Below, in pieces: positions 1 to 9,999 of a DNA stretch of 19,000 bases (positions are counted from its first letter, which is position 1; each line of letters opens with the position of its first letter). The notes beneath the pieces were generated by a model. That model saw only the letters and a list, made by a program, of their open reading frames with translations. It ran no database searches and was not told the DNA's origin. A program made the position numbers and the translations under genes. Source of the DNA: Apostichopus japonicus (Eukaryota; Echinodermata; Holothuroidea; Aspidochirotida; Stichopodidae); NCBI RefSeq assembly GCF_037975245.1, contig NC_092564.1, positions 4,856,984 to 4,875,983 on the forward strand, written 5' to 3'.

Positions 1-436
1 GGGGGGTGGCAGGGAGGGGGAAGTTCACCGAGACATAATAATGGTAGAAATGAAATGTAAGCACCTTAAGAAACAAGAAGGAACATTGGCTTTACTCCAT
101 TGGTGGCATACTAACATACAGAGTTGTCAAGCCGTAGTTTAAAGTACAATATACATACTAGACAAGTGTTGTACATTAGTACCTGTTTGCAACTAAGGGC
201 TGCTGGTTATGTAATAAGTACAAAGGTGTTGAGGAACATTGATTCTGATATGGATGGTCCTCCCAGAGGATTCAATTTAAGAGAAATCTCCCTTACTGCT
301 TCTCCTCCCAACCCCACTCTTTTCCCTAAAAACATATGAAAAACAGTCATTTGCTATAGACCCAGTTATCCTGTTAACCCTGGTATCAGTTTGTGAGAAC
401 TAAATCCTTAGTTTGTATTGATCTCTTTGAATACAG
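1..436. other. Sequence upstream of the first exon, no clear feature
   Basis: This stretch opens with G-rich low-complexity sequence and continues as ordinary AT-rich DNA. Short open frames occur but show no recognisable domain. If the exon at 437-574 is real, most of this is the end of the preceding intron. The last 40 bases fit that, with a TTGAT-type branch-point candidate and a pyrimidine-leaning stretch before the AG at 435-436. I found no convincing upstream exon or splice donor of the right phase. Confidence 0.4.
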
Positions 437-574
437 GGTCAGGGGTCAGACTGCAGCCTCCAGTCTGTGTGACATCAAGTTTAGATGTGAGACTTCCAGG
501 TGGACTGATGCCTTTAGGCTATCCTTCACCAAGGCAACTCTTACCTCAGATAGCCAAGATGGGGGTACCCCATG
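437..574 (+). CDS. Internal coding exon, Pro/Leu-rich segment of the C2H2 zinc-finger gene (partial)
   Basis: This is a 138-base predicted exon between an acceptor (TTTGAATACAG before 437) and a near-consensus donor (CATG|GTAAGT, intron starting at 575). Of the three frames, one contains a stop and one would create TGA at the junction with the zinc-finger exon. The third, with codons starting at 439, is fully open and ends one base into a codon. The zinc-finger exon begins with the two bases AT that complete that codon as GAT (Asp). The 45 full codons encode a Pro/Leu/Val-rich segment that includes PGGLMPLGYPSPRQLLPQI. This looks like the low-complexity linker found N-terminal to zinc fingers in many transcription factors. 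No domain is recognisable. Earlier exons must lie left of the window, and extra exons in the intron cannot be excluded. Splice sites and phase are seen; membership in this gene is inferred. Confidence 0.6.
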
Positions 575-695
575 GTAAGTTTTACATACAGTAACATATC
601 ACAGATATATTAACCTGTTCAGCAGGAGCTATGTCTGTGTACCTCGTTGCTTTGGTCCTTTCATTCTAGGTTGCTGTAGTGTGGTAGCAGGAGTG

Positions 696-866
696 TATAG
701 CAGGCATGAGCTTTCCGCGAATTCGCAGAATATCCGTGATTTCTTTTCTACCTCGGGACAAAAATTATTATCCTAACACACTATAGCATATGCAAACTGG
801 AGCCTATACTGCAATTTTTGCAAAGTTCCATGATTTTTTTTTTACCCCAGGCTCATCCCTAGTATA
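696..866. mobile_element. MITE-like inverted-repeat element (171 bp)
   Basis: The ends form inverted repeats 16 bases long. The left arm, 696-711, is TATAGCAGGCATGAGC. The right arm, 851-866, reads TATACTAGGGATGAGC on the opposite strand, so 13 of 16 bases match. The interior is AT-rich, non-coding and includes a run of Ts. The outer TATA on both sides could be part of the arms or a short target duplication. Size and structure fit a miniature inverted-repeat transposable element in the intron. The superfamily is undetermined, and a single copy cannot prove mobility. Confidence 0.45.
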
Positions 867-2006
867 GGCAGGGCAATGTTATGTAAATTACTGACCTTTA
901 CCCTCCACACAAGTTTAAACCAAAATGTGGTAGTTTTTATGCAAAGAGTATGGTTCCTGACAGTAGGAACTTGACCAGTGTCTGTTCTTACTTATTGAAT
1001 GTAACACACCCAGATGACAGTAAACATTAATGTGACTCATAGCAACCCCCTCCCCCCCCCAAAAAAAAAACACTGGTGCACAGCACGAACTCTATGTTAT
1101 GCCTGTCATAGTTATTGTGGATATTCTGCAGTCATCTTTACAATGCAATTAAAATACCCTTGTGGTCAATTGATGGGATCCATAAATTATTCATCCATAT
1201 TGCAGAGGTTTGATAACTTGTGATCGTTTTGCTCAGCTGAGATATTTCCATGTTTTCCTGTAGACTTTCTTCAATATAAACCTGTCTCTACAACAAATAC
1301 ATCTGTCAGTTTGACTCTCTGGACTTGAAGTTACTTGAAAGTTGACTTCTTGATTTCCCTGTTTGCACGATTGACAATCTTTCACATCTCGACCTATTTG
1401 AGTCAAGTTCCATTTCTTTATAGGGGTGTGAATCCCACCTTATTTAGAAAAAAAAATTGTCAGCGGTTTCGAAGTAAAGCAATGCAATCGAAGGAAGTCA
1501 CTCAGCAAACCACTAGCGAAACACTCTGACCGATTTTATCCAAATATGAATTCTGATTCATTTGATACAATTCTGTAAATATTGGAGTGTTCTTCGGTGT
1601 CTTGAAATCATCGCTTGCCAGACACAATGACTGAAGTTGTCTTTAATTCCAAGTAAATTTTTTGGGGTCAGATTTGATGACATTTTTGTGAATGTATCTG
1701 CCATCAATAGAGTGAATGATATCATCACTCTCAGCAATTCACTTGAAAACGTGTTTTTCTTCATAAAATATCACTCACTTCAAAATGTTAAAGAAAGTAC
1801 ATAATACTTGATAGCAGCTGTAATTGAGCCTGGCCTAATTCAGATGCAAGAATTAGAGCAGAAGGTTGCCAGCGTTGATAATCTTTTCATTTTTTCTCTT
1901 CTTTTTTTGTGTGTAGTCTCATTTTTAATCTTTTGTTAGGTTTGACACATATAGACCGTATGTTTCATGAAGTATACAAACTCATTTAGTTCAATTGTTC
2001 ATGTGG
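867..2006. other. Intronic AT-rich DNA, no gene recognised
   Basis: The sequence contains homopolymer runs, notably C then A near 1050-1070. It also has short open frames of 60-70 codons without recognisable domains or codon structure. I see no supported exon, RNA gene or transposon end. Confidence 0.5.
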
Positions 2007-2105
2007 ACATCATGTGATTGGCAAATGACATCATGTGATTGGCAAATGACATCATGTGATTGGAGAATTACATCATGTGATTTGGAAATTACATCTTGTG
2101 ATTGG
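2007..2105. repeat. 21-bp tandem repeat, about 4.7 copies
   Basis: Units start at 2007, 2028, 2049, 2070 and 2091 with the consensus ACATCATGTGATTGGCAAATG. The first two units are identical, and later ones diverge mainly at the 3' half. Each unit carries CATCATGTGATTGG, which includes ATTGG, the reverse complement of a CCAAT core. The period is two helical turns. It lies within the long intron. Function is unknown; simple replication slippage is sufficient to explain it. Confidence 0.9.
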
Positions 2106-2110
2106 GTTGT

Positions 2111-4906
2111 CGTTACAAGACTTGTATTCCCAGCTTGACCTGTTTTTAACTTCTGGGAGAGAAAGCAGAACTGGTTTCTTCACCAACCATTTTTAGACTT
2201 ATATGTGTTTTCAAAATTCTCAAATAAATTTTGTGAGATGTTGCATCTAGTTTTAGTTGTCAGAAGCTGTCAAAGTGAATGAAAGATTACTGTGAAGCAA
2301 TTGCAACGTCAAAGTCTAAAAGTTGCCTAGAAGAATTTAATAAGTGGTATAATTTGGGATTTAGCATATATACCTGTTATTGACGAAACTGTCATCCAAA
2401 ACTAAGGTTTGATGATGACCATCAAACTATTTAATCAAATGTAGGACATGCTTTCAATGAAACATTGAACTCAAAGATGTCGCTGAACTAGATTAAATAT
2501 CAGAGACCTGAGCAAGTTGAAAGTTGGCAAATTTTTCGTGTCATCACACGTAACACTGACATTAACAGTAATTTGATGTCTATTTAAATGTAGAAATAAA
2601 CCAATTTCCTTTGCTTTTCCCAAAAATCATCATTTGTGAACATGTTTCATTAGATAGACACCAGGGATTTACTACCAAAGTACTGTACCTCATTGAACCG
2701 TTCCATAATTAATAGAATGATTTTACAAAGTCTTGATCGTTTCTTATTAAACCTTATCATACTATTATTTTTACGAAAAATTTAAAAACATTGTTTGAAA
2801 CATTACACTGGATACTTTCATGGTGAATCTCATGGAAAAGTACTAAAATGATGATTTATGTTCGATTTTATAAATAAATATTTTGGTCTCGTACGATGTG
2901 AGTCATGTGACATTTGCAGGATAGACAAAGATACATATTACATTCAAGTGTTAAAGAAGAGATGAGCCAAGATGATAAATCACTCAAGAATAAAATTGCC
3001 CGACAGACCCTTTTAGATCTCTCGGTAAATAATGCTATTTTTAACATGTATAACATAGATGTACTAGGAGGCAGTCGACACCTCAAGGTCACAATTTTTT
3101 TTTATTCAGGGCAATAAAAAACACCAAAGATTCAAATAATGTGCAACGATGTTGCTGCATTATAGTTGTGCACATCAAAAGGAGTGTAAATGATGCAATT
3201 TAGAAAATGCTATTGATGTTTCCTGCTACACTTTACCTACATGTATATCAATCTTATATCCTACCTTCCGATATTATTATTTTGCAGACTATTAATGTTT
3301 TCCCATGTAGGAAACAGATTCTTCTGTAAAATGGTCTGTAATGTCTTCTACGTGAATCGTTGAGCTATTTACAAAGAAAGAAAAGACTGCCAAAAAAAAA
3401 ATCTTTTTTTTTTTTCTCAGATTAAAGTGTTAATGATGTATATATTGCAAATTTTGTCAAAAATGGATGCTACTTTATCTCATATTTAGGTGCTGTGTGT
3501 TAACGTTGGAAGTCAGAACCAGTTTTTCTTTAGATTTATTTATCATCTATATAAATAAAATGGATGATACTTCGGTAAACAAATAGCCCTTTTGCTGACG
3601 AAACGACGTCATCATTAATTTAACCAGACAATTCACATGTATGTACGGTATGAGCGAGGTGGTTTATCTTGAAAGCCATCACAGTCGTATGGAAAAGAAG
3701 ACAGAATTTCCATTTTTGTTAGACTATGACATCAGAAAACTAAATGTCAGCCATGTTTATTCGATACCCTCCCATGGGAACACAACCAATGCAGGCTGCT
3801 ACTGTATACTTTCAAAGTCTGTAATTAAAATACAGATATGTGAACACACAGTCATACATACTGTGTTGGATCCAAACTCCATCGGTAATCAGTCTTGCTC
3901 TTAATTAATTAATTACGTTCGTCTTTGTCTGTATATCGGTCTGTGCATCCCGACAGGAGCATTGCGTAGGAATTCGGGAAAAAATCAAGTAAAAATCAGA
4001 CGTGATTTCCTATTCCCGATAATATCATGGTACTTTTAATTAATTAGATGTTTATTTGATGATTGTTTTAGAAAATTCTCTTCAAACATATTTATGTTAT
4101 GGTAAGTTCTGTTATGTTTAGAATGTTAATTAGATCTTGTGTGTTTTAAGGTCAGTTATTTATTAATATCTTTATATGTTGCATACAAGCATTTATAGCA
4201 TAAGCATACAAGACTTACACTATAGCTAAGCTTAGCCTCATTTGCATAAGAAGCAAAGACAAGGTTTTTCCTTCTTCGGAGTCGATTGAAATGAAAATAT
4301 ATCAGATGATTTCAAACTTTTTGCTGAATATTTCGTTCATGCATAGGCGTACAGTACAGTATACATGTATGTGTTGTTGAGTAATGGGTTTCTTCTTTAC
4401 ATGAACATACAGTATTCCTTGTACCCTTAGAAGCAAAATTTCTAAATTCTAGAAAATATACCCCTAGCAAGAATTGTATCAGTCAAGTGAAATGTAGTTT
4501 AATCTAAGAAGATCAGTTAGAGACTGATTGTGAAATTCTAGTCCTAATAAGCCTTATAAACTTAAATGCATGCACACTAAACAAATACACTTGTTGTTTT
4601 AATGTTTAATCTGTGAAAGTGCATCCCTGTGTTAAAACATTGACTAATATGTGGAAGAAAACCTGAAAGAGCCGATAAGTGCATCGGAGGTGGTCGGCTT
4701 TAATTGTGGTTTTAAGTTATAGTGCATGGTAGGTGAGAGCTATTTACACATCTCAATCTACAAGTACTGATTTCGTGTGATGGGTCTTTCTTAAAACAAG
4801 AAATAGAATACAAAATGGTTTTTTGTTCTTAAAAGCATTACTTTGCTCACTGTTGCCAGTTTCTCTAAGTTCTCTCAAAGGAAATGTCAAGACGAAACAT
4901 TTCAAA
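2111..4906. other. Intronic AT-rich DNA, no supported gene
   Basis: The stretch is ordinary AT-rich intronic sequence with homopolymer runs such as As and Ts around 3390-3420. It also has a TTAATTAATTAATTA block near 3901. Open frames exist at 2914-3117 and 3641-3904 but encode nothing recognisable. The first has splice-like flanks and is discussed as a finding. Confidence 0.5.
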
Positions 4907-5199
4907 CAGGCGCGTAGCCAAGGGGGGGGCGAAGGGGGCAGCCGCCCCCCCTCTTGAGCATATTTTTTATATTGTTTTTAAATGTTTTTATGATATTGCT
5001 AGTATTTTCAAAAGAGAAAATGCTAAGATGCAACTTACAAGGCCTGGGAAGTGCCATTTCCAGCGATCTGGGAGGCATTTTCAGCCAAAATTTGCTTGTA
5101 CGCTTCGCGCCAACCCATGGTGGCGCTACGCTTAGATAGTTTGCAATGCCGAATCTACAGTTTCGCCCCTCCCTTGGCAAATTCCTGGTGACGCGCCTG
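4907..5199 (-). mobile_element. Non-autonomous hAT-like element, 293 bp, copy A
   Basis: The element starts CAGGCGCGTAGCCA. Its end, read on the other strand, starts CAGGCGCGTCACCA, so terminal inverted repeats match at 12 of 14 bases. Just inside the left end is a GC hairpin (GGGGGC, four-base loop, GCCCCC). The interior is non-coding. In minus orientation it carries the hairpin core shared with the elements at 17535 and 17852 (5098-5135). Over 67 bases (5027-5093) it matches the right-edge copy at 18921-18987 with only two differences. CAG-type ends suggest the hAT superfamily. The expected 8-bp target duplication is not clean here: TTTCAA occurs on both flanks but with a small offset, so the insertion may be old or the boundaries slightly off. 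Confidence 0.75.
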
Positions 5200-8044
5200 A
5201 ATTTTCAAGCCCTTTTCAGACAGGTTGATGTCCTTATTTAGGCTTGGATTTTTTTTCTTGGGGGGGGGGAGGAGGGAGGGAAGGGGAATGGAGATCGAGT
5301 AGAACTGATAGTGTGCATGAATAAAATTAAAAGGCACAATGGTACAAATCGGAATTTTCAATGTGGGCAAAGAACAATGACGACGTACAAATTCAGCACA
5401 AAAAAATTAATCCTTGGGATAGAAAACTTCACGTTTATAGTATTGTACTTATTGTATTAGATAGATAATCCAGTTGTACTGATTATTATTATTAATCAAA
5501 AGTTGTTCTCCTAATATCTGACAGACTTTTGATCTACACTAGAGATTAGTGTATTGATAAAAAGTAACTGGCTGATTATTTATTATTAATATTTGAAAAG
5601 ATTCTGTGAACAGGAAGAAGCAAACTTGCGCAAATTGGTGTCATTGCTATAAGAGATGTCTTTGAAGGGCATGGGAGACCACTTTGTACACTGGTGTCTA
5701 AGTGACGGCACAGCACACTAAACATTGTAGTGTAGCTTTGGTATATATAGTTGTTTATTTTATTCGATATTGAAATCCTATAATGATATAGCCCATCACG
5801 TTGACTTAAGTCAAGTGTCCTTCAAGCAATTAATTAAAATTATATCAAAAATATCAAGAGAGGTGGTTTAATTTTATCAATTAAAATCTTGTTTTGCAAA
5901 ATATTTGGTGGGATTTTTAAAAGTTAGTGACCAGTTGCAACAAACTGAACTGTTAAAAACGTTTAGTGATGATGAACTTTCCCATCAAAATTGATCGGTT
6001 TGCATCCTTTATTTTGTTTTGTTTTATGATGATTAAAGTGCAGAAATTGTACAATTAAAATTCTCCTGGTGAAAATGGAATTTGATTCATTTAAAAAAAA
6101 AAATTCACATAATTTGAACTTTTCATCATATTTAGCTGCAGAAGGGTTGTATGCTATTGTGGATTCATCAGCAATGATTTAGCAACACATATGAAAAAAA
6201 ATTATCGACCCAACTTCCGGGATTTTTATTAGGTACTGTAACTAAAGGTTGTGGTGCTCTGTATTTGTTCCCCTTCCCCCCCCTTTTCTTCCTCAGCAAT
6301 AATATCCAACATTTTGAGAAGAAGAAAACCAATTTCAAATCTAGCATGAAATTTCCTCCATTATAGTCTGTCATTGACTCATTGTTACATGTTCTGGCTG
6401 ACATTCTTATTTTTTTGTTTCTTTTCCTTTCGTGTCAAGGACATTAATTCATCTTCAGTGTGATACTTTCATTCTCCTCCTTTCACCATTATTATTGACA
6501 TTCAAGGTTTTTAGGCTTGAGTATCCATGGGCATTAATCTTATTCGTTGTTTTATTCACATAACTGTGCCCATATTTATGTATATTCATATTTTTTGGTT
6601 CTTTATTGTGGTTTATGACCTTGACCAAGTTGTCTTATATCATTTTATACTTTTATTGCTGACATTGTGATTACTTTGAGGTTTTCTTAAGTTTGGTAAT
6701 TTTATATTCCAGGTATTGGTTCTTTTGTACAGTGCTCTTGAGCATGTTTTATTTCATGATAACAGCATTTTAATATATGGTATATATTTATTTTATTGTT
6801 ATATTATAAGGTTGCTGTATCATTGTGGGAGTCACACGTACAAGCCGTTGTGTCCTTTTGTGTCGTTGTGTCCCTTTGTGTCGCAGCTATCCAGTTATCA
6901 ATAAGCTTGTATAATTTGTTGCTGTCAGTTGTAGGGTACAGTACAGTAGTTTCTTTGTTGAATAGCTTTTAGTAGCATTCTTCTTCAAATTTATTCCTGT
7001 GTCCTTCAATATTGTTTACTTATTCAAGAGCATGTGAAAATCCAATGTCTTTGTAATGTGCGTGTGAACTAATGCATGACGCTAAATGGAAGAATACATA
7101 CAATGATATCGTTAGGAAAGATGTTTAACAAAGAAACCTGCAAAATTAATAGCACTTGAAACTTGTCGGTAACGTTAACTGTCGTACCGGAACGCGTTTC
7201 TGTCGCGATCTTCGCAAAGAAGACATTGCAACTTCAATGTACAGAAGCTGGGAGCTGATCTTCAGTAAGAGAGTAATTGACGAAGAAAGAAAAAATAGGT
7301 CTTCTTTTTTAATCTTTAGTCAATTTCTGTCATGACAGTCTTAGACCGTGGTAATAGATCTATATCAGATACGTAAGGAAATAAAAAGAAGGAATAGATG
7401 TAGTCACTTAGAGATAAGCAATTTGTTTTATTATCAGAGAAATATTGCATCAGAAGAATAAACAGTATGCTATAATTTTAGGTATGTGATCAATTTGCTT
7501 CGGGATCCATTGCTTCGGGATAAAAAAAATCAAGTTTTCACTGGCATTTTCCTGAATTAGAAAACACATATGATTCAGTGTTAGTCGCTTTCTGAAAACA
7601 GCCCAATAGGCAATAGGTAATAGGCGGCGTAATACAGGACTTAAAAATCATGCAGCTTCTTTGACCGAGGTTTGTTAAAGTTAAATCCAACTTACCCTGT
7701 GTTTAAGATTCTTAATGTCTACTATCTGAAAATCATGAGTGCTTTTTTTTTTTCTTTTTTTTGAGTGACAAAATCTACTGGCATTTTAGCAACTAAATAG
7801 CCCAAATTTTGAGGTTTAGTTCATTTTTCTAGATGAACTGGTAAAGCTTAAATTCCCTACAAAATAGTTGTTTTTTTTATCTTTCTTAGTTTGTCAATGT
7901 TCTTCTGCAACTCAATTTTAGATATGAATTTAAAGACATATTAATGATGGATAAATAAAAAAAATTAAATTAATTTTAAGATAAATAAATGATAACAAAT
8001 TTGAAGGCAATCGCTTAGTAGATTTGAGTCACAGTGTCAAGAAC
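5200..8044. other. Intronic AT-rich DNA with small palindromes and a CpG cluster
   Basis: No gene is supported. Points of structure are a G-rich run near 5261-5290, a perfect 14-bp palindrome TTGACTTAAGTCAA at 5801-5814, an 18-bp unit duplicated in tandem with one mismatch at 6847-6882, nine CpGs in about 48 bases at 7166-7213, and a T-rich run near 7742-7762. Confidence 0.45.
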
Positions 8045-8398
8045 TTCTCTGCGTTCCATCGGTGCATCCTTTAGTTCCGTGTTAATACTTGACAACATAT
8101 CATGTGACCAACAGAAACAGTATTACTACGATCCAGTATTGACAAATTTAACTATTTACAGGGAATGGTTGTTCACTGAACACTGAGAGGTTCCCATCAG
8201 TGCATCCAATCACGTTGGAACACTGTTCACTGAACACTGGGAGGTTCCCATCAGTGCATCCAATCACGTTGGAACACTGTTCACTGAACACTGGGAGGTT
8301 CCCATCAGTGCATCCAATCACTTGGAACACTGTTCACTGAACACTGAGAGGTTCCCATCAGTGCATCCAATCACGTTGGAACACTCGACAACATATCA
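8045..8398. repeat. 54-bp tandem repeat, four clear units plus a diverged copy
   Basis: Units begin at 8171, 8225, 8279 and 8332. The third lacks one G and is 53 bases long. Each unit contains the perfect palindrome GTTCACTGAAC and a GTGCATCCAATCAC segment. An additional diverged unit lies upstream at about 8045-8102. It shares CATC-GTGCATCC and ends in GACAACATATCA, the same sequence that follows the last unit at 8387-8398. On the minus strand the period equals 18 codons and is open for three units, but the one-base deletion breaks it, so coding is not supported. It sits about 400 bases before the zinc-finger exon. Confidence 0.9.
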
Positions 8399-8781
8399 CT
8401 GCGTAACTTCATTTCATTAATGTTGTAACTTTGTTGTATGTAATTATATTATGGAAACACACGAATGGGGGAATCAATGCAAATACATTAACCGGGCTGC
8501 TTAAACAACATTTGCACTCTTTTACTTGTCAGTCTGTGTGGTTGAGTTTACTCTCTTGATTGTTCAAGTGTAATTGTAGTTAGGGGCTGTTGATAACAGG
8601 GTTACCAATGGCATCACAGAGGTGGACCTCTTACCTAGGTGATAACCTAATTATGTACCATGATACATAATATTATTATGATTATTCTTATATTATAATG
8701 TTAAATTTGTTTCCTGGAGCAAAAAAAAGAAAGGGAAAAGTATAAACTATAACTCAATTGTTGTTTTATGATTTCTTACAG
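8399..8781 (+). other. Intron end and splice acceptor of the zinc-finger exon
   Basis: This is AT-rich sequence with no other feature until the acceptor. The last bases, TGATTTCTTACAG up to 8781, contain a pyrimidine stretch and the terminal AG. They fix the start of the coding exon at 8782. Confidence 0.6.
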
Positions 8782-9362
8782 ATGCATCCTTGAGTTACCA
8801 AACATCTATGCTGAATAAATTGAAACTGCTCCAACAGAGTCTGAATCCATCGAATTTCCCGACCGCCAGCAACCACTCCTTCTTGCTTCCGCAGCCGAGG
8901 TTCACTAGTCCCATCCTGCAGAAGGGATCCTCTCTAGCTAACTCGGAGAAGGCTGCCCTCAAGAACGCCTCGTCCCGAAACGTAACGTTCGTCTGCCCGA
9001 CGTGCAAGCGGATCTTCACCCACAAGGGTCACTTCAAGAAGCACGTGGAGGGCCACCACGGCGAGAAGCTCCAACAGGCCGAGGAGTTCAAGTGTCGTTA
9101 CTGCGAGAAGGTCTTCGTCTCCAAACACCGGTTAAGGACCCACGAGCACGGCCACGAGGGGGTCAGACCCTACAAGTGTCAGATCTGCGGCAAGGGATTC
9201 ACTCAGAGCGGCACCTGCCGACGGCACGAACGCATTCACGTGGGCTTTAAGCCCTTCAAGTGCCGCTTCTGTACCAGGACATTCCTTCAGACCAAAGACC
9301 TGAAAAAGCACGAAGCATTCCACTTGAGAGAGCTTATGAAGAAGGAAGTTTCCTGTCTATAA
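8782..9362 (+). CDS. C2H2 zinc-finger protein, C-terminal exon with four fingers
   Basis: This terminal exon reads from a phase-1 acceptor (AT completes a GAT codon) to the TAA at 9360-9362. The first part (to about 8985) is Ser/Leu/Asn-rich and without a domain. Four consecutive C2H2 fingers follow, each C-X2-C-X12-H-X3-H: 8994-9056, 9093-9155, 9177-9239 and 9261-9323. Predicted DNA-contact positions (-1, 3, 6) are H,H,K; S,R,T; Q,T,R; and Q,D,K. The linker between fingers 1 and 2 is unusually long and lacks TGEKP. The later linkers (HEGVRPYK, HVGFKPFK) are loosely TGEKP-like. A short basic tail ending EVSCL follows. The exon is clearly richer in G+C than its surroundings. By family knowledge this is probably a nuclear, sequence-specific DNA-binding protein. 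I cannot name the orthologue. An in-frame ATG occurs at 8808, but the splice acceptor makes an internal exon start more likely than translation initiation there. Confidence 0.92.
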
Positions 9363-9999
9363 CTTTTTGCTTTTTAAAGACTTTTTCAACCGGAACTACC
9401 ACGTGAGCGGCCAGTATGGGCCAAGTGTGGTCCGTTAGGGTACCACACGGTATGGAGGCTGTAGGGTGCCATTATGTAGCGAGTATTCGACCAGTATTGC
9501 AGTCATACAAGGTTTCCATGTTTAGCACTTTGTCCACCGAAGAATGCACATTGCTAGGAGGGGGAACAAGAAGGGCGGGGGGGGTGGGAGAGGGGCTCTG
9601 AGATAGTACAGACAGTATCCATTTGTGTACTTCTGATTATATAAACAATAGAAAAAAAATAATAACAATAACATAGTCTATAGTTTTATTCATAAATTAA
9701 AAATCATCTTCTCAAATTCATAAGAACCTTTGGATTTTTTATTTTCATTTTTTCTCAGTTTTAAGCTAGTTTTGAGTTAAAAGTAAAAATAAAAAAAATA
9801 AAAAAAATACTGACCTCTATGAAAAGGGGGGGGTGGGATTATTGTGCAGAGAGTCAAAATGACTGGATTGGTTATCACGGTCAGTTAAACAATTATGAAG
9901 CCAAAAACATGACACATAGGAAATGTATCAGTATGATTTATGCTAATTAGTATGTCCATGGTAAAAACAAATAAAGCAAATAGAAATAGTTTTAGGCAA
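9363..9999 (+). other. Probable 3' UTR with poly(A) signals
   Basis: After the stop codon the sequence becomes non-coding and AT-rich. It contains AATAAA hexamers at 9788-9793, 9797-9802 and 9970-9975. The last is the best candidate because a GT-rich stretch (around 10018-10025) follows at about the usual distance for a downstream element. The first two lie in an A-rich low-complexity run and could be fortuitous. A G-rich block at 9558-9597 lies inside the predicted UTR. The true transcript end cannot be fixed from sequence alone. Confidence 0.45.

Larger units (their letters stand above)
575..8781 (+). other. Predicted 8.2-kb phase-1 intron
   Basis: The interval begins GTAAGT and ends with a pyrimidine-leaning stretch then TTTCTTACAG, so both ends match the major spliceosomal consensus. 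Both flanking exons break a codon after its first base. It holds a MITE-like element (696-866), a 21-bp tandem repeat (2007-2105), a hAT-like element (4907-5199), a CpG cluster near 7166-7213 and a 54-bp tandem repeat (8171-8385). The rest is AT-rich. One possible small exon (2920-3024) is out of phase with this gene. Confidence 0.55.

Noticed and set aside
393-578. Open frame across the first exon in a different frame, ending in a stop overlapping the donor
   Set aside because: Joining this frame to the zinc-finger exon creates TGA at the junction, while the frame starting at 439 reads through in phase.
3641-3904. 87-codon open frame starting with ATG
   Set aside because: No recognisable domain, AT-rich background codon use and no clear splice sites; likely chance in a long intron.
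6716-6904. 62-codon frame after an acceptor-like TATTCCAG
   Set aside because: The frame is hydrophobic and AT-driven and ends in a local duplication; no donor with matching phase was found.
8148-8330. Minus-strand frame with an 18-residue repeat
   Set aside because: It is the translation of the 54-bp DNA repeat. A one-base deletion in one unit breaks the frame, and no gene structure surrounds it.
9002-9250. Other frames on both strands within the zinc-finger exon
   Set aside because: They are shadows of the G+C-rich zinc-finger coding sequence.
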